Part shown: positions 11,287-23,365 of the stretch, piece after piece
Layout of the letters: the number at the start of each line of letters is the position of its first letter
How positions within the stretch are numbered: the first letter of the stretch is position 1
Source of the DNA: Fratercula arctica
Lineage: Eukaryota > Chordata > Aves > Charadriiformes > Alcidae
Direction of reading: 5' to 3'
Length of the DNA: 64,000 nt
NCBI GenBank assembly: GCA_947846985.1
Contig: CANTUZ010000004.1
Coordinates: 49,825,672 to 49,889,671, forward strand
The notes under the pieces: generated by a model
Databases searched by the model: none
Told to the model about the DNA's origin: nothing
The model's input: the letters and a program-made list of their open reading frames with translations, nothing else
Position numbers and translations under genes: made by a program

Positions 11287-14200
11287 CAAGACTTACCTTG
11301 AATGGAGGATGAGGCATGGTCACTGCTAAAGCACAGCTCTGTCCCGAAGGGCACTGTAGCATCCTGAGCAATAGATTTTAGGGTTTTTGGAAAGAAAACC
11401 AGGAGGGCTAGGCCTTTTCTGTTTGGGAGAAAAGGCAGCAAATCCCATTCCTGTCCATACACAAGAGAGATGTCAGACAGGCACAGGGATGATGTGGAGG
11501 CCTCAGAAATGGGGCTGGCCCCAGGTTGCACTCCTCGCTGTGCCATGCCAGGGGCTCCTGCATACATGCTATTGATTTCAGTTGCGTAATGCTGAGCTGT
11601 AAGACCTCATCAGCTGCTACTCATTACACAGGCACAGCCCTTCTTGAATAGAAACCATAGCAGAAAATAGATCTTGGGATGTAAAACCTGACATCTTGAA
11701 TTCATAAACCGAGCGACAGCATTCTTGTTTAGAGTCTGAGGGTGGCCTGTTCTGAACTCGTCTTTTTTTATACCAGATGAGTCTAACCTCAGAGCCAGGA
11801 TGACTCCAGCTAGTATCATTACCCTAAAGCAAAGAAAAGAACATGACTCAAGTCTAGCAGTGCTAGAGTCTCTACAAAGCACCCAAGCAGGGGACACCAA
11901 GTCTGATCCTGCCATCTGTCCAGACCCATCGACTCTCTGATGATCTCCTCAGTCCCAACACCAGCAACAACAAAGGGTGTGATTATGGGCTGCAGTCAGA
12001 CTGTTTTCTCACATGGGATTTCCTAACTGGGGAAGTGCCTTGGAAAACCCCAGCCACTAGAAAGAGACAGAAACTAAACCAAGAAACCACCCTCCTCCGC
12101 TTACCCCACTACCAAACCAGTTCCACTTCTGAAAGCAGGAAGGACTTGTCCCATAGAATGTTCCCCTCTCTGTTAACACCAGGCTAAAGGAAGGTATGGT
12201 CTGAAGTGGTCTTCATCCTAAGAGCAGGCCTAAAGACACAACACCTTTTGAAGGACCAACATCTCTCAATGAGGCTGTGACAAAATACCAGCTCCATCAC
12301 AGAAGTTGCATCTTCTCTGCTGCTCTGCTTTAACTCAGCTAAAGAAGAGAAATAGTTTGTCCACAGGTATGTAGATGCCCAGCCACAGTTTTCAGAACAT
12401 AGCCAGCACACAGAAAGAAAGACTGCAGGAGTCAACACTCATTACCTCCCTCATCCAGAGCCATGTAAATGAGAGGGGCAAGCTAGACTATTTTCATTAA
12501 GCAATGGAGAGGTTAGGGGAAGGACTCGTTGGTCTCTCAAGGTCTTTTACAATCCTAATTTTTTACAGTTTTAGGTACCTGTTTCATTAAGATGTGGGTT
12601 TGGGGAGATTGGGGGTTTATGACAGATCTCCTGTATGAGCCCAAGCAGGACATCTAACCTCTCCCTGCCTTTCCAAAACCATGATAATGCATATTGACAG
12701 ACCCATTCATGTTAGTGAGAAACTTATATAACGGTGCTGGAGACTTTGAAGTATCTGGCTGGCCAGCAGGTATGGAAAATTTGCAGGAGTAACCTGAGAA
12801 GGCATTAATGTGTCTCAAATACACCTCATCACTGTCCCTAACCTGCCCATATCTGAAAACAGCAAGGTCTTCTCCTGCAGCTCCTTTTGCAGCACCTCAT
12901 GCTCTCTCCACACCATGCTGGCATCACCCTGTCACAGATTCTTTCCGGGGCAGCTGGCAGCGCAAGTCCCTTTCTCATCTACTCTGTGGGAGGGAAGAAA
13001 TCAAATATACAAGATAAAAACATACCCCATGCAGCAGCCTGGCTTAAGCATGCTGTCACCAGGTTCTGTCTATTTATTCTTTGTCAGCTCTTTCTACTTG
13101 CTCCATCTTTCCTCACATATTTCAAATCTGCATCTAATTCAAGTATTACATCCATTTATTTTCTTAATACTTTTATTCCCCTGAACCGTGTTTTTATGGT
13201 GGGTAGCCGTCGTTGCAAGCACAGTGCTGAAATCAGGCACTTATTGGCTGCAGCTCCAGGGATTTTAACCGGATATCTGCCTTTGTTTAAATTAAGTAAA
13301 TCAGGATGTTTCCTAAACACCATCAGGACAGAAGTTTAGACTTCTACTGAATCAACTTTTTGACCTAAAGCCAGCAACGTTTCACTCAAGGACATTCCCT
13401 GGATGTATCCAAGGAGTTTGAAAATCCCCTTCCTCAGGTCCCAGGAGCTCCGTGCCTCAGTCGGTTGGGGACGCCAGTCCTGCTCCCTTTGGAGGGGATG
13501 CCTACCCCGATAAAGTGACTACTTCAAGACAAACTTGTAGCCACTCAAACCTGAGTGAGAAACATCCCAGCCTTCACATGCATTTTTTGATACAAGACTG
13601 TAGCTTATACACTAAGAGACATACTTGCCCATAATCCCTGATGAAAACAAACCTGCAGTGTGATGGGGTACAGCTTCAGACATTGCAATGGACAGAGCTT
13701 CGATAGGGGGTTTGACAGAGCCATGGGCTGATGGATGTTTTGTTCCTGAGTACCTTTTCCTACAGAAATGCTTTACCTTCAGTTTTTATTCAGTGAGGGC
13801 TCAAAGCTGGAGACGATAGTGAATTTTAAGTAAAACAGAGACTTCAGCACCATTTCTTACCCTGATATCTTTCTGGAAGCCCAGAAGTTAAGCATACAAG
13901 CATGTCCTTCCATAAGCAAGGACACATGGCAGACAGACAAATCTTCCAAGCAAATCCATGGCCTCTGAAGACTGAAGAGTCCCAAAAGCCTTTAAAGGAT
14001 CTGTGCATCCTGAGACTTGCATCTTTATTTTCTTCTGAAGAAGAAAACTACGGTGTCTCAGATGTAGTCCACAGGCACGGAAATGAACTGGAAAGTACCA
14101 GCATACCCAAAGGAAACAGGCTGCTGCAAATATCGATCGCTGGGGGAAGGGAGAGGGTGAATAATACCTATCAGAAATTGGTCCAATTATTGGAAATGCT

Positions 14201-14754
14201 GACAAAAGCTAAATGCACAATAAACTACAGTGGTTCCCAGCACTCAGATGCTTTGAGCCAGCAGGAGCTTTGCTGTCCTTCAGCCATAGGCTGCTGACAA
14301 AGAAAATAGAAAGTGCTGATGAAATTAATCATTAATTGTCTTAATTAAACAACTGAGAAAAAGCTTTGTCATCAAATATCCACCTTCCTTTTGTGAAGAA
14401 AAGATAACATGTTTGCAACACAGGGTTTGGAGAACAATCTCTCAAGGTCAGATTCAGATTGCTTGAACTGATTCCCATTTGAGGCTTTGGGGTGCCTTAA
14501 CTTGGTTGTTTCCATGGCAGAGAGATTCACCTTCAAACCGTTACCTGGGCCGTACTCTTCCAGCTTGTTTCCCTAAAGTCAGCCAGTCTGTTTAAGGAAA
14601 GAGATGCCTCTCTGTATGAATGACGTCAGTAAAATATGACCAGCAGTACTGACTGTGGCACATCTACAGAAGTCACTGGCTTTGAAGGCCTTGTTAAATA
14701 CACTTCATTTGCCTCAGCTAATGTCAATGTGGTGATTCGCCCTGTTTCTCTACG
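11287..14754. other. Intergenic DNA, no gene seen
   Basis: No coding exon, RNA gene or clear regulatory motif is recognised. A possible decayed CR1 end near 12,505-12,560 is listed separately. Confidence 0.55.
12505..12562 (+). mobile_element. Possible decayed CR1 3' end
   Basis: The stretch 'aaggactcgttggtctctca' followed by 'aggtcttttacaatcctaat' resembles the CR1 tail ('ttggactagatgatctctag', 'aggtcccttccaaccctaac'). The diagnostic terminal ATTCTATG repeats are missing, so this is only a candidate. Confidence 0.35.
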
Positions 14755-15300
14755 CCAGCAAAATGAATGAGCACCATTAATGTTTTATATCAAGGTGTAG
14801 AGTGCGTAGTTAAATGCCTTCACACAGGCGCTGACGTCACACGAGGATGTTTTCCTTCACCTCTCCTCCTTGGCATTGCCCGGGACTTCAGCAGGAGCAA
14901 AAGCACACGCAGATGCAACACAGGCCTTATGTGGCTCTGCAGCAGCACCCTACATCACTTAGATTTTACTAGCAGTGCAGTTTTTTTAGATGAAAGCTGC
15001 ACTGACATAGAGGCAGAGCTCAAAACGTTGTCCAGATCAGCAGAAAAGGAGGTTAAATAATTAGCTATAAAAAAAAGCAAATCTAACGAGAAGCCAGGTA
15101 ATGCCTAACTCGATGTGATATTAGAAAGCAAAGGCATCTAAGTGAGGCAATTTACATATCTTGGCAGCAATGTGCAGCTCAGTAGGAATGTCTGGAAGGA
15201 AATCACATCCGCAGTCAGCACAGCAGTGTTAACAAAGATTTGAGCCTCAAAAATCTACAGCTTAAAGTCCCATCACACAGGCTCCAGTTCATATGTTATC
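14755..15300 (+). mobile_element. Fossil RTE-like LINE, reverse transcriptase fragment
   Basis: One plus-strand frame can be followed for about 540 bases through at least five stop codons (14764, 15058, 15106, 15139, 15238) and reads like the palm and thumb of a non-LTR reverse transcriptase. At 14785-14880 the spacing 'LYQGVECVV', then 'DVTRGCFPSPLLL', parallels the RT block usually written Y-x-G, then GVRQGC-LSPLLF. At about 14938-14985 comes 'LHHLDFTSS', where active elements have L-DFADD, so both catalytic aspartates are gone. At 15148-15200 comes 'QFTYLGSNV' followed by 'KEITSAVSTA', matching the conserved F-YLGS and EI--RI-KA of RTE-type thumbs. No frame break is needed across these blocks. 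The element is long dead. The 5' part, endonuclease and tail were not identified. RTE is my best clade; a related LINE is possible. Confidence 0.8.
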
Positions 15301-17997
15301 CTCACATTAACAAATGGGTAGAAAACCAGAAAAACCCTCTGAAGGTCCAAAGAGCCAACTAAATGACTTTGGATGCAAACCCTTTGGGAAGAATGACATA
15401 TCTGATTAAATGAATTTATTGCAGTAAGTGCAGAACTTGATCAAAAGCTCCTTTATAGTGGAGATAACCTGCAGACATACCAAGCAGCTTTAAACATTGC
15501 ATCAACAGCAGTCTAACCCACCAGCACGATGGAGTAACTACCCACATACTTAACTCTGTTCTTTGGGTGGGTTTTGCCACTATTTTGAACCTGCATGTGC
15601 TGCTAAAGGTATATGGTTTGGATTAATTTGCTCTGCATTACAGCCACAACAGTGATGGCAGAGTGGACTTGGAGAGTTCATCAGATAGATCTGAGTCCCC
15701 AGTATCACCCAGTAAGGGAGAGGCACACAGCAGATATGTGCTAAAAACGAAAGCAGAGCATCTGCAGAAGCTGTCCTGCCACCAGACAACTGCAAGAAAA
15801 CACAGATGGGGATGGCTACAAGCCACTCATCAAAGAAAGCTGGGAGGGAACATTTATGGGGTTTAAACAGCTCAGAGGACACGCAAAGAGCAGCTCAAGC
15901 TAGACAGGGATGACCAAGAAGTTGTCTTAAGTGCCTGATGGTGAGGGAAGCATCCAAATTCAGATTCTTCAAAGTCTTGTAAAGTGGGTAAGCAGAAGTG
16001 CTGAAGACAAAAGGAAATAATTCATTTTTCAGCTTCTTTCCACTACTGTCCTTCAGTGCCTTCAGAGCTAGAATTAAGTGACTTAAGCTCAGCTGGGTAA
16101 ACACAAACCAACCCAAAAACCAGCGTGCTTTTTGAAAATATTGCCACTAAACTGCTCATTTGCAACTAGTTTGATGCCTGAGCCTACTCTGTGAGAGTTC
16201 AAAACCTGCTGGACCCCCAAAGGCATGTCTGCATGGATGCAGCCATGCTCCCAGCTGCTTGGGCAACCTGCCTGGTCCTGCTCAGGGCTCCCCTGGAGGT
16301 GGACACGGCTGCCCAGGCACAGAGCTGGGAGCAAAGGGCTTCCCCAGCACTGCTCTGCGTGATGGCCCTTGAGCAAACGCTTTCAAGGGCAAATGCCGTA
16401 TCTTTTCTTTCACCTCTTTAATCTGCACTGATAACAGTGCTGCCTAAACCTGGTCTAACAGGCCATCCAAGGGACAGCGATTGCCTCAGGGGTGGACATG
16501 CAACTGGAGAGAGACTGACAAGTATGCAGATGGTTGTTATCTGCAACAACATTGCTGTGCAACAGGCTGAGCCGGGAGTCTCCGGACATCTCCTAAGGAA
16601 GGGCAGAGCATGCCCCAAGAGCATGGTGTTTCTGTCCTTCAGCCTTTTGAATTTGGCCTCTGCAGAGGCTGCCCTTTGATCAGAGCATCACCAAAGCCTC
16701 GCCAGATTAAACTCCACCGGGCAGACCATCAGCTGTGGTAAATCAGCGCTGCTCCCCCCGGGGTCGATGGAGTTATGGCATAACCCCCCCTGCAGAGGAT
16801 CCAGCCCTGTCTTTCATCCAGCTCGAGCATTAGTGATAAACACAGCTCGTTTCAAATGCCTTTGTCCCTCTTGCTGGAAGAATGCTGATTGTGAAATGGG
16901 AATTTGCAATGCTAACAAAATCCTGAGGAAGGGCTGCGGAGAAAAATAACTGTGAACAAACAAGACCAAACCTTTTCCTCAGTTAGAAAGTTGACAGCAT
17001 CCCAAGGAACTCATAGCAGGGAGGCAGAGACCGGCAGCATTTGAACCCTCCTCTTCGCTTCATGAGGAGGACCTGCGGGCAAAGGGCACCTGATGCTGCT
17101 AGCTGCTTTGCAAGACCCTGAAGCATCAAACACCTGGGCTGGCTCCAGCCAGGACAGAGGTGTCGGACCATAGGGGTTTGATGCCTGCGCTGTTTTCTCC
17201 TCACATTTCCACTGACTCTGGATGCAATTCTCTCCTTTCTGCTAAGCTCTGGTACTCCCTTGGCATGTTGCACCGACGAGGTACAGCGTTGGTGGGTGGA
17301 AATGATCCCCTGTAAAGAATACGTAAGCAGAGACCCTCTCTCTGCCCACTCTGCTTCTCACTGTTTTCTTGCACCTTCTCTCATTTCTGAGAAACTCACT
17401 CTTGGCTCTGTTCCTCCGCTTGCAACGTCTTTCATCTGGAATTAAAAATAGAGTTGGTGCAGGCAATTTCTAAACTCATTGTGAATATGAAGAGGTGAGA
17501 AGTGAAAACTAACTTTTCACCAATTCTGGCCCAAATTGCCTGTAGCCCACTTGTATTTTCTGACTGAGTGAAAGGGCCGTCCACACAGCTTCGAGGATGA
17601 GAAGGGGCAGCTTTCATCATTTACTCACAGAGCTGCGGTCCTCAGGCTTTCCTTTTAAGGTTTTAGCATCCTTGGGAAGTAAAAATTATAATACAGACCA
17701 AGGTGGGAAAGACAGAAAACAGCAAGTACCAAAGCAGGCACCCCAAAAGGAACACCAGGTGATTCTGGCAAGGCAAGACCTCCGCTTTTTAGAGGCCACC
17801 TCCTTCTCCTGCAGACCTCAGCATGGATCTCCCACACCTCTTACCCCAGACCCTCTCTCACAATAGTCCTCAAGGTGCCCCTGTGCTCCCTGCTGCCATG
17901 GGGTAAGTAATGCGCACCAGCATTTTTTTCCCCAAACAACATCATGTCTTCTAACTTGGATTTGCCAATGGTGACCTGCAGTGTCAACGAACAGCCA
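15301..17997. other. Intergenic DNA, no gene seen
   Basis: The LINE similarity fades after about 15,300, although a few residues up to about 15,420 could be its decayed tail. Beyond that I see no exon, RNA gene or transposon. Confidence 0.5.
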
Positions 17998-18122
17998 GGT
18001 CCCAAAATACAGAGGCTCTATATAAAAAAAGGTAAGTCTGCAGGTGTGACAATGCCACAAACCTTTTATTCCCAGCAATGACCCAGCAAGCTTTTTATAT
18101 AGAGCCTCTGTATTTGGGGACC
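17998..18122. repeat. Long inverted repeat (hairpin), possible MITE
   Basis: The arm at 17998-18031 and the arm at 18091-18122 are reverse complements over about 32 bases. There is one mismatch (A against C after GGTCCC) and a 2-base length difference in an A-run. The core 'aaatacagaggctctatata' is perfect in both arms. The loop is about 59 bases. Flanking sequence shows weaker complementarity further out, which suggests a decayed, larger foldback element. It is palindromic enough to fold if transcribed. Confidence 0.85.
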
Positions 18123-21100
18123 CTTTGTATTGACCTGTGTCATTGCAGGCACCAGGTGAGTTTGAGGCATTTCAAATATGGGGGGAGGGGGGGGGGAAGA
18201 CTGAATACAACAGAATAAAAGGAGTCGGAATAAGGACAAGTGATTATCGCACACAAAAACAAAAGGAAAAATAACATTTGTCAGTCTTCCTCCATCAAGT
18301 ACCTTTGACAGGGAAACAGTTAAAGTCCAAACCTTACTCTTTTTTTTTTCACAAATAAGTGTCACAGTCTCTCGGCAGAATTAATTTTGCACTGAAAATT
18401 TCACTGACCCCATTCAGTTAAATTCACAAATCTTTTAAAGTTTTCCAACACCATCAAGCAAGAAAATAAACACTCTCAATGTTGAAAGCGCTGCAAGAGA
18501 CTGTTTGATTTGGGGAACTTTCCTTATTCACTGTCAGGCCCGAGCATATGGTTAGCATTTCGACATCCGCCAGCAGCCAGGGATGGGCTGGAGGTGGGAT
18601 AACCTCGGCTCTGCTCAAGAGGCACCGGCCATTGCTGAGGCTCCCTGGATGCAAACAACGAGGCAGCCATTTCCCAAAGAACCCAAAAACCCTTCAACCA
18701 CCTGCAAAACACACAGCGTGACGCCAGCACAAGATCACTAAAGGAAACAACCTCCTCCTCAATTCAACGTTGATGGGAAAGGAAAGCCACAAACGTGAAA
18801 GAAAAGGAAGGGCAATAGCAAGGAATCCAGATGACAAATTGTTGTTGCCTTTTAGATCCATGCTGGACTGAAATCATGGCCCTAAGCTGCCGTTTCCAAT
18901 GAGATGAGCCACTGGCGATGTGGCCATGCTGTTTGCTTAGTGAAATTCACATATTTACAGCAGTTGCCCACACAGGTTCTCAGAGCAGGGTGGGCTCAGG
19001 GAAGCATCCAAGCAGTTTTCCTCGGGGACGCGGCAGCGCAGGTACACCCAGCTGCAGGGACAACCCTCCATGGGTGGAAATGATGCTCCAGTGTTTAAGC
19101 ATCCCCAGCTGAAACATAGTTTCCTTAAGGTATAGCCTGTGTTTTCATTTGCAGGTAGACTTTTCTTTTGCTTTCAGCTGGGTGGTTCATTATGATAAGC
19201 CACAACAACTTACTTTAAGTCGTGGGTATTACCAGTTTGACACGTTACACTAATATTTATTCTTCAAATCATTCCATGAAATGTTTTACTGATACAATTG
19301 AAACTAACATTAATCTAATGTTTGGTCTTATCAGAACCAATATTCAGCAGGTTTCCTAAATATGTCCAAGCCTGCTTACAAAAGGGAAACGTATATTTCA
19401 AAGCTGCAGTGAGGTACAAGCAAATAGAATATATCTGAGACATTGTAAGAGACTGAGAGAACTCGAATTTAAAGTTAACACGAGTCCATTTGCTAACATG
19501 AATGCTCTCCTCATTTCTCTGAACACAATATTCCTCCTGCAAAATGATCCATAACCAGACGTTTGTCAGATTTCAGACCTTCCAGTAATGCTTACAATTT
19601 CCTGAAAAGTCAACATTTATTTTCAAGTGGCTGAGTCAGGCCACAGGTAATTTATTGGCTGAAATCAAAATATGAAGCAAGGCATTTGAAAAGCTAATGT
19701 ATAACACCGGATGAAATCCATAGTGCCACGATGCGTTTTAGATAGCAGTAATATTTATGACGAACGATTGTCATCATTTGTTGTGCTTATGCCTCAATTA
19801 CCGTGTTATGTCGTGCACTCCTGCGCAGTCAAAATCAGTGTTTTAATTTTAGAATCATCTCACAGCATACCATGAAAAAAATGCATGAAATACAAGTAGC
19901 ATACTTTAGTCATCTAGCATGTCTCTCCATCAACCTTATCTTTCTTATCTTTAAAGAAAACTATAATTGGATAATCTTTACTTAATGTAAACTTCTGAAA
20001 GCTGGAAGCCATTTCAAGATTACACAGATTAACTGTGGCTACCTGTGAGAACATGCTTCAACATTTCTACGAATTGGGGGTGGATAAAATCGAGCGTCTC
20101 CAGTATTTATGAAACTATTTTGGCAAAGAAAAGACTGGAAATCTGTCACACAGCCTTCAAGAAAAACTGGTAACTTTTCTATAGTGTCCTTGTCTTTCTT
20201 TTTACCCTATGAGCTAGTCAGCTAGAAGCAAATAGTGGTTTAAATTTTCTGTTGGTTTGCAGACAGAGTGCTGTCTGGTTCCCAGGTTAACTGTAGCGGG
20301 AATATATTTTCAAAGTTCAGATCATTTGATTTTGGTATAATTCTTACACGTACAGATATTCCTCGCTGCCTAGCTGCACAGCTGCCTGCAAAGAAATCAG
20401 CCTGACAGTGGATTATCCCCCTTCCACTGTGTAGTGAGATACAAACTATTACAAATATTTTCATATTTCTATGGTTTGAGGCATCAACAGCCACAGAGAA
20501 AATAGGCCCTTTTCAACCAAGTTCCTACTTGTGTTCTCAATTGAAAGCGGAGCTAATATATTCCTGGCAATATGCAGCCCTTTTGTCTTACCATGGCGTA
20601 CAATTAATACTATGCCTGAATTTTGGAGGAGGACACAAAATTGCTGTCACAATCAAGTGACTTGTATGAACCAGAGTGGATACTGCAGCCGCCTGCTTGT
20701 TGTTGTTTCGGAAGTGCCCAGCTTTGTACATTTTTCGTCCCAAAAAGCAAGGTTTGTGCTCAGCGCTAGGCTAGAGACGTTTGTAAGATCTGCACTGCTT
20801 GCACGCTGTCTCCCGTGAGCCCATCACAAGCAATGAAGAAGCAATTAAGAAGCAATTTCTGGCAATTATTGCTATTTTCCTGATTAATTTAAACTCTTTT
20901 CTCCACTCATGGCATCAAGTTTGGAAACTCATGATTTAGAGGAGCAACTTGATTTTATCCATTAGTATTAGTTCCCAGTTACAGTCGTACTTACAGTTCA
21001 CACAGGGATATCACTAAATAATTGAAAATACCTAAAAAATATTTAGATTCAGCTCAGAGCAACCCTCTGTCCCCCGTAACTAGCAGGTCCACAGATTCCA

Positions 21101-21504
21101 GACACTATAGAGACTAAAGCAGACAGTCTGTATAAATATATTGCAAAAAAAAAAAATCATATTTAGTTACAGAAGAATAAGTATATAGTAGTTTTCAATC
21201 GGTTTCACTGTAGTCTGTGGGTCTCTGGGGTACACTGACTTCTGAATGGTCTACAAAACTTAACAAGAAAAATAAGCCCATTGTCAGTAGGCTGCAATTT
21301 AACTATACATGGGGCTGAAGCTCTGCTGGAAGAAATGTGGATGTCTGCAAATGAAAAAGATTGAAAACCACTGACTGCAAACCACTGGCTATTCTGGCTG
21401 CCTTTTTTTAAGGAAGACTGGAGTTATGCTGTAAAAAATGCCTTCAGAAGTATCATTTACCTTTCACTAGTACTGAAGATGTATTTCTGATTTGCAAAGA
21501 AATT

Positions 21505-21582
21505 GCGACCTTGGGAGTTGGACTCGATGATCCTTAAGAATCCCTTCCAACTTGAGCTACTCCATGATTCTACGATCTTTCA
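21505..21582 (+). mobile_element. CR1 LINE 3' end
   Basis: The text 'gttggactcgatgatcctta', then 'agaatcccttccaacttgag', then 'ctactccatgattctacgat' is the classic CR1 3' terminus, including degenerate copies of the terminal ATTCTATG octamer. It gives plus-strand orientation. CR1 elements are usually 5'-truncated, and no coding part is recognisable upstream of about 21,480. It supports a sauropsid source. Confidence 0.9.
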
Positions 21583-22097
21583 GATATAATGGTGATGCAG
21601 AAATGTGAAATCACGCTGCGTGTGAAACGAAGGGCGCAGACCCTGACCTCAGGAAGGTGGTGGTTTGGAGACACAAACCTTCAGCCACCGTGGATCTCCC
21701 ACCTTGCACCATCTCTGGCACTTCCAGACAGTGCCTGTGGGACAAGGGCACTTTCTCTTTACACCCCTACAGCGAAGCCTTGAAGCCCCCTCCACCCACA
21801 GAAAGCAAGACTGCAGGCTGCTAAAATGGGGTGAAAACTTTCCCACTTCAGCAGCTGAGCATCCAGGATCCCTACACGATCAGCATAGAGACAGGCACCA
21901 TCAGGAGCAGTTTAAGTTCAAAAAGTCATATTTTAGAGGCATCTAGCTCTCTCTGTTGACCATGGGGACAGCCCAGGTCCATCAGGTTCCTAACTCAGGT
22001 ACTTTGCTAACTTCATTTGAAGTTATGTGCATTTTTCAGCCTAAGTAGACATGGGTGGCAAAGTGTTGCAGAGGCACGAGATGCTCAAAGAGGGTGG

Positions 22098-22160
22098 GGA
22101 GTTTCCATGGTCACACAGTTAATGGCAAATCTAGGGGTAAACCTTGTGTTTTCTCCATAA
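22098..22160 (-). mobile_element. MIR-like SINE fragment
   Basis: The plus strand reads 'ggtcacacagttaatggcaa' and then 'atctaggggtaaaccttgtg'. This is the reverse complement of the MIR region containing 'tgccact...ctgtgtgacc'. It is short and diverged. Confidence 0.6.
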
Positions 22161-23249
22161 ATAAAAACCTTTGACCAGTCGGTGAATCTTTTACAAGGTG
22201 CTCAAGATCAGCGGTACCTGGCATCCAGTGTTTCCAAATGCGTATTAATGATTCATCTGATCTATTGGCCTAAAGCAAAATCAGCTGTGAAAAGCATGGC
22301 AAAGCCATGGAGGCCTTGCAGGGCTGACTCTCAACAATACATCTGTCCCCCAGCACTTTTCCGGACACATTTTACATGACTCAGGGTTTTCTTTCAGAAC
22401 AGACAGAGCTGACCTGTGTTAAAAGTATATGCAAAAAAAACGGGGGTAAAATGCAACAGATGAAGGGGGATAGTCACCAAGTTCTGGAAAAATGCATTGT
22501 GGGCAATTTCTTCATATAAAAGGATAATAAAGAAGATAATTTCTATCCCAGGAAAAGCTCCCAGCATTGAGTTCACTTCTCTTCTAAGAAGCCTGCAGGA
22601 TGTTTGTCCAGTTTAGCAAGAAAGCGCTCTTATTTATTCAAAATATCCATTTGCCCATCTCCCCCAGTGCCGCCAGGACCACCCCCCACCCCTGCCCACC
22701 GTGGCATCCCAGCTCGGCAGGCGCTGGCGAGGCTGTTTGTGCGCTGCAAACTGCTCTATAACTCGAGCAATCAATTCCCTCCCTAGGAAAGAGGCTGCTA
22801 GAGCATCGCAGTGTTCCTGGAATGTTTGGAAATACTTGTCAAAACACGACTCCGGTTTCATTGTTAGTTCTATTAACATTCAAACATTTCCCTTGTTGAT
22901 TAAAGTCATTGGCTCCATGCAATGTCTTAAAGTCAATACCTACCTGCCTCCTATCCAATTTCTTATGTAACTGCTGCTTTCCACACCGCAAATGTTTTTC
23001 TCTTAATGATGAATGAAATGATTTATGCCACAATTACTATGCAGAGGCCTTTCAGGGCTGACGGAGGCCAAACCTCCCTGACCACAGGTTGCATTCTTCA
23101 TGATGTTTGATCTGGACATCCAGCACTCTGCGTGAGGGGAATCACGTTTCTGCAAAAGCACAAGATCCCTGAGGTAGTTATCACTCTATTATGACAGAGC
23201 TGGACGTGGTCCCACAAGCCAAGCTGCAGACCAGGAGTTGGTATTTGGG

Positions 23250-23365
23250 AAGGCAGTTCACCTTCCCGGGCTTTGGAGTGACCGATTGGACCATGGGGAT
23301 AATAACACTTAACTATCCCCTTGTAGAGTTACCTCTGTTTATAAAGTATCTTGAGACCCTCAATT
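23250..23365 (+). mobile_element. MIR-like SINE 3' half
   Basis: The run 'ccatggggataataacactt', then a short gap and 'gtttataaagtatcttgaga', has the order of the MIR 3' half ('aaatggggataataatac...', '...tgtaaagcgctttgaga'). The upstream part (about 23,250-23,290) fits the CORE region poorly. Confidence 0.55.

Noticed and set aside
16240..16330. CR1-like words ('gggcaacctg', 'ccctggaggt')
   Set aside because: The words are in the wrong order for the CR1 3' region and no terminal octamers follow.
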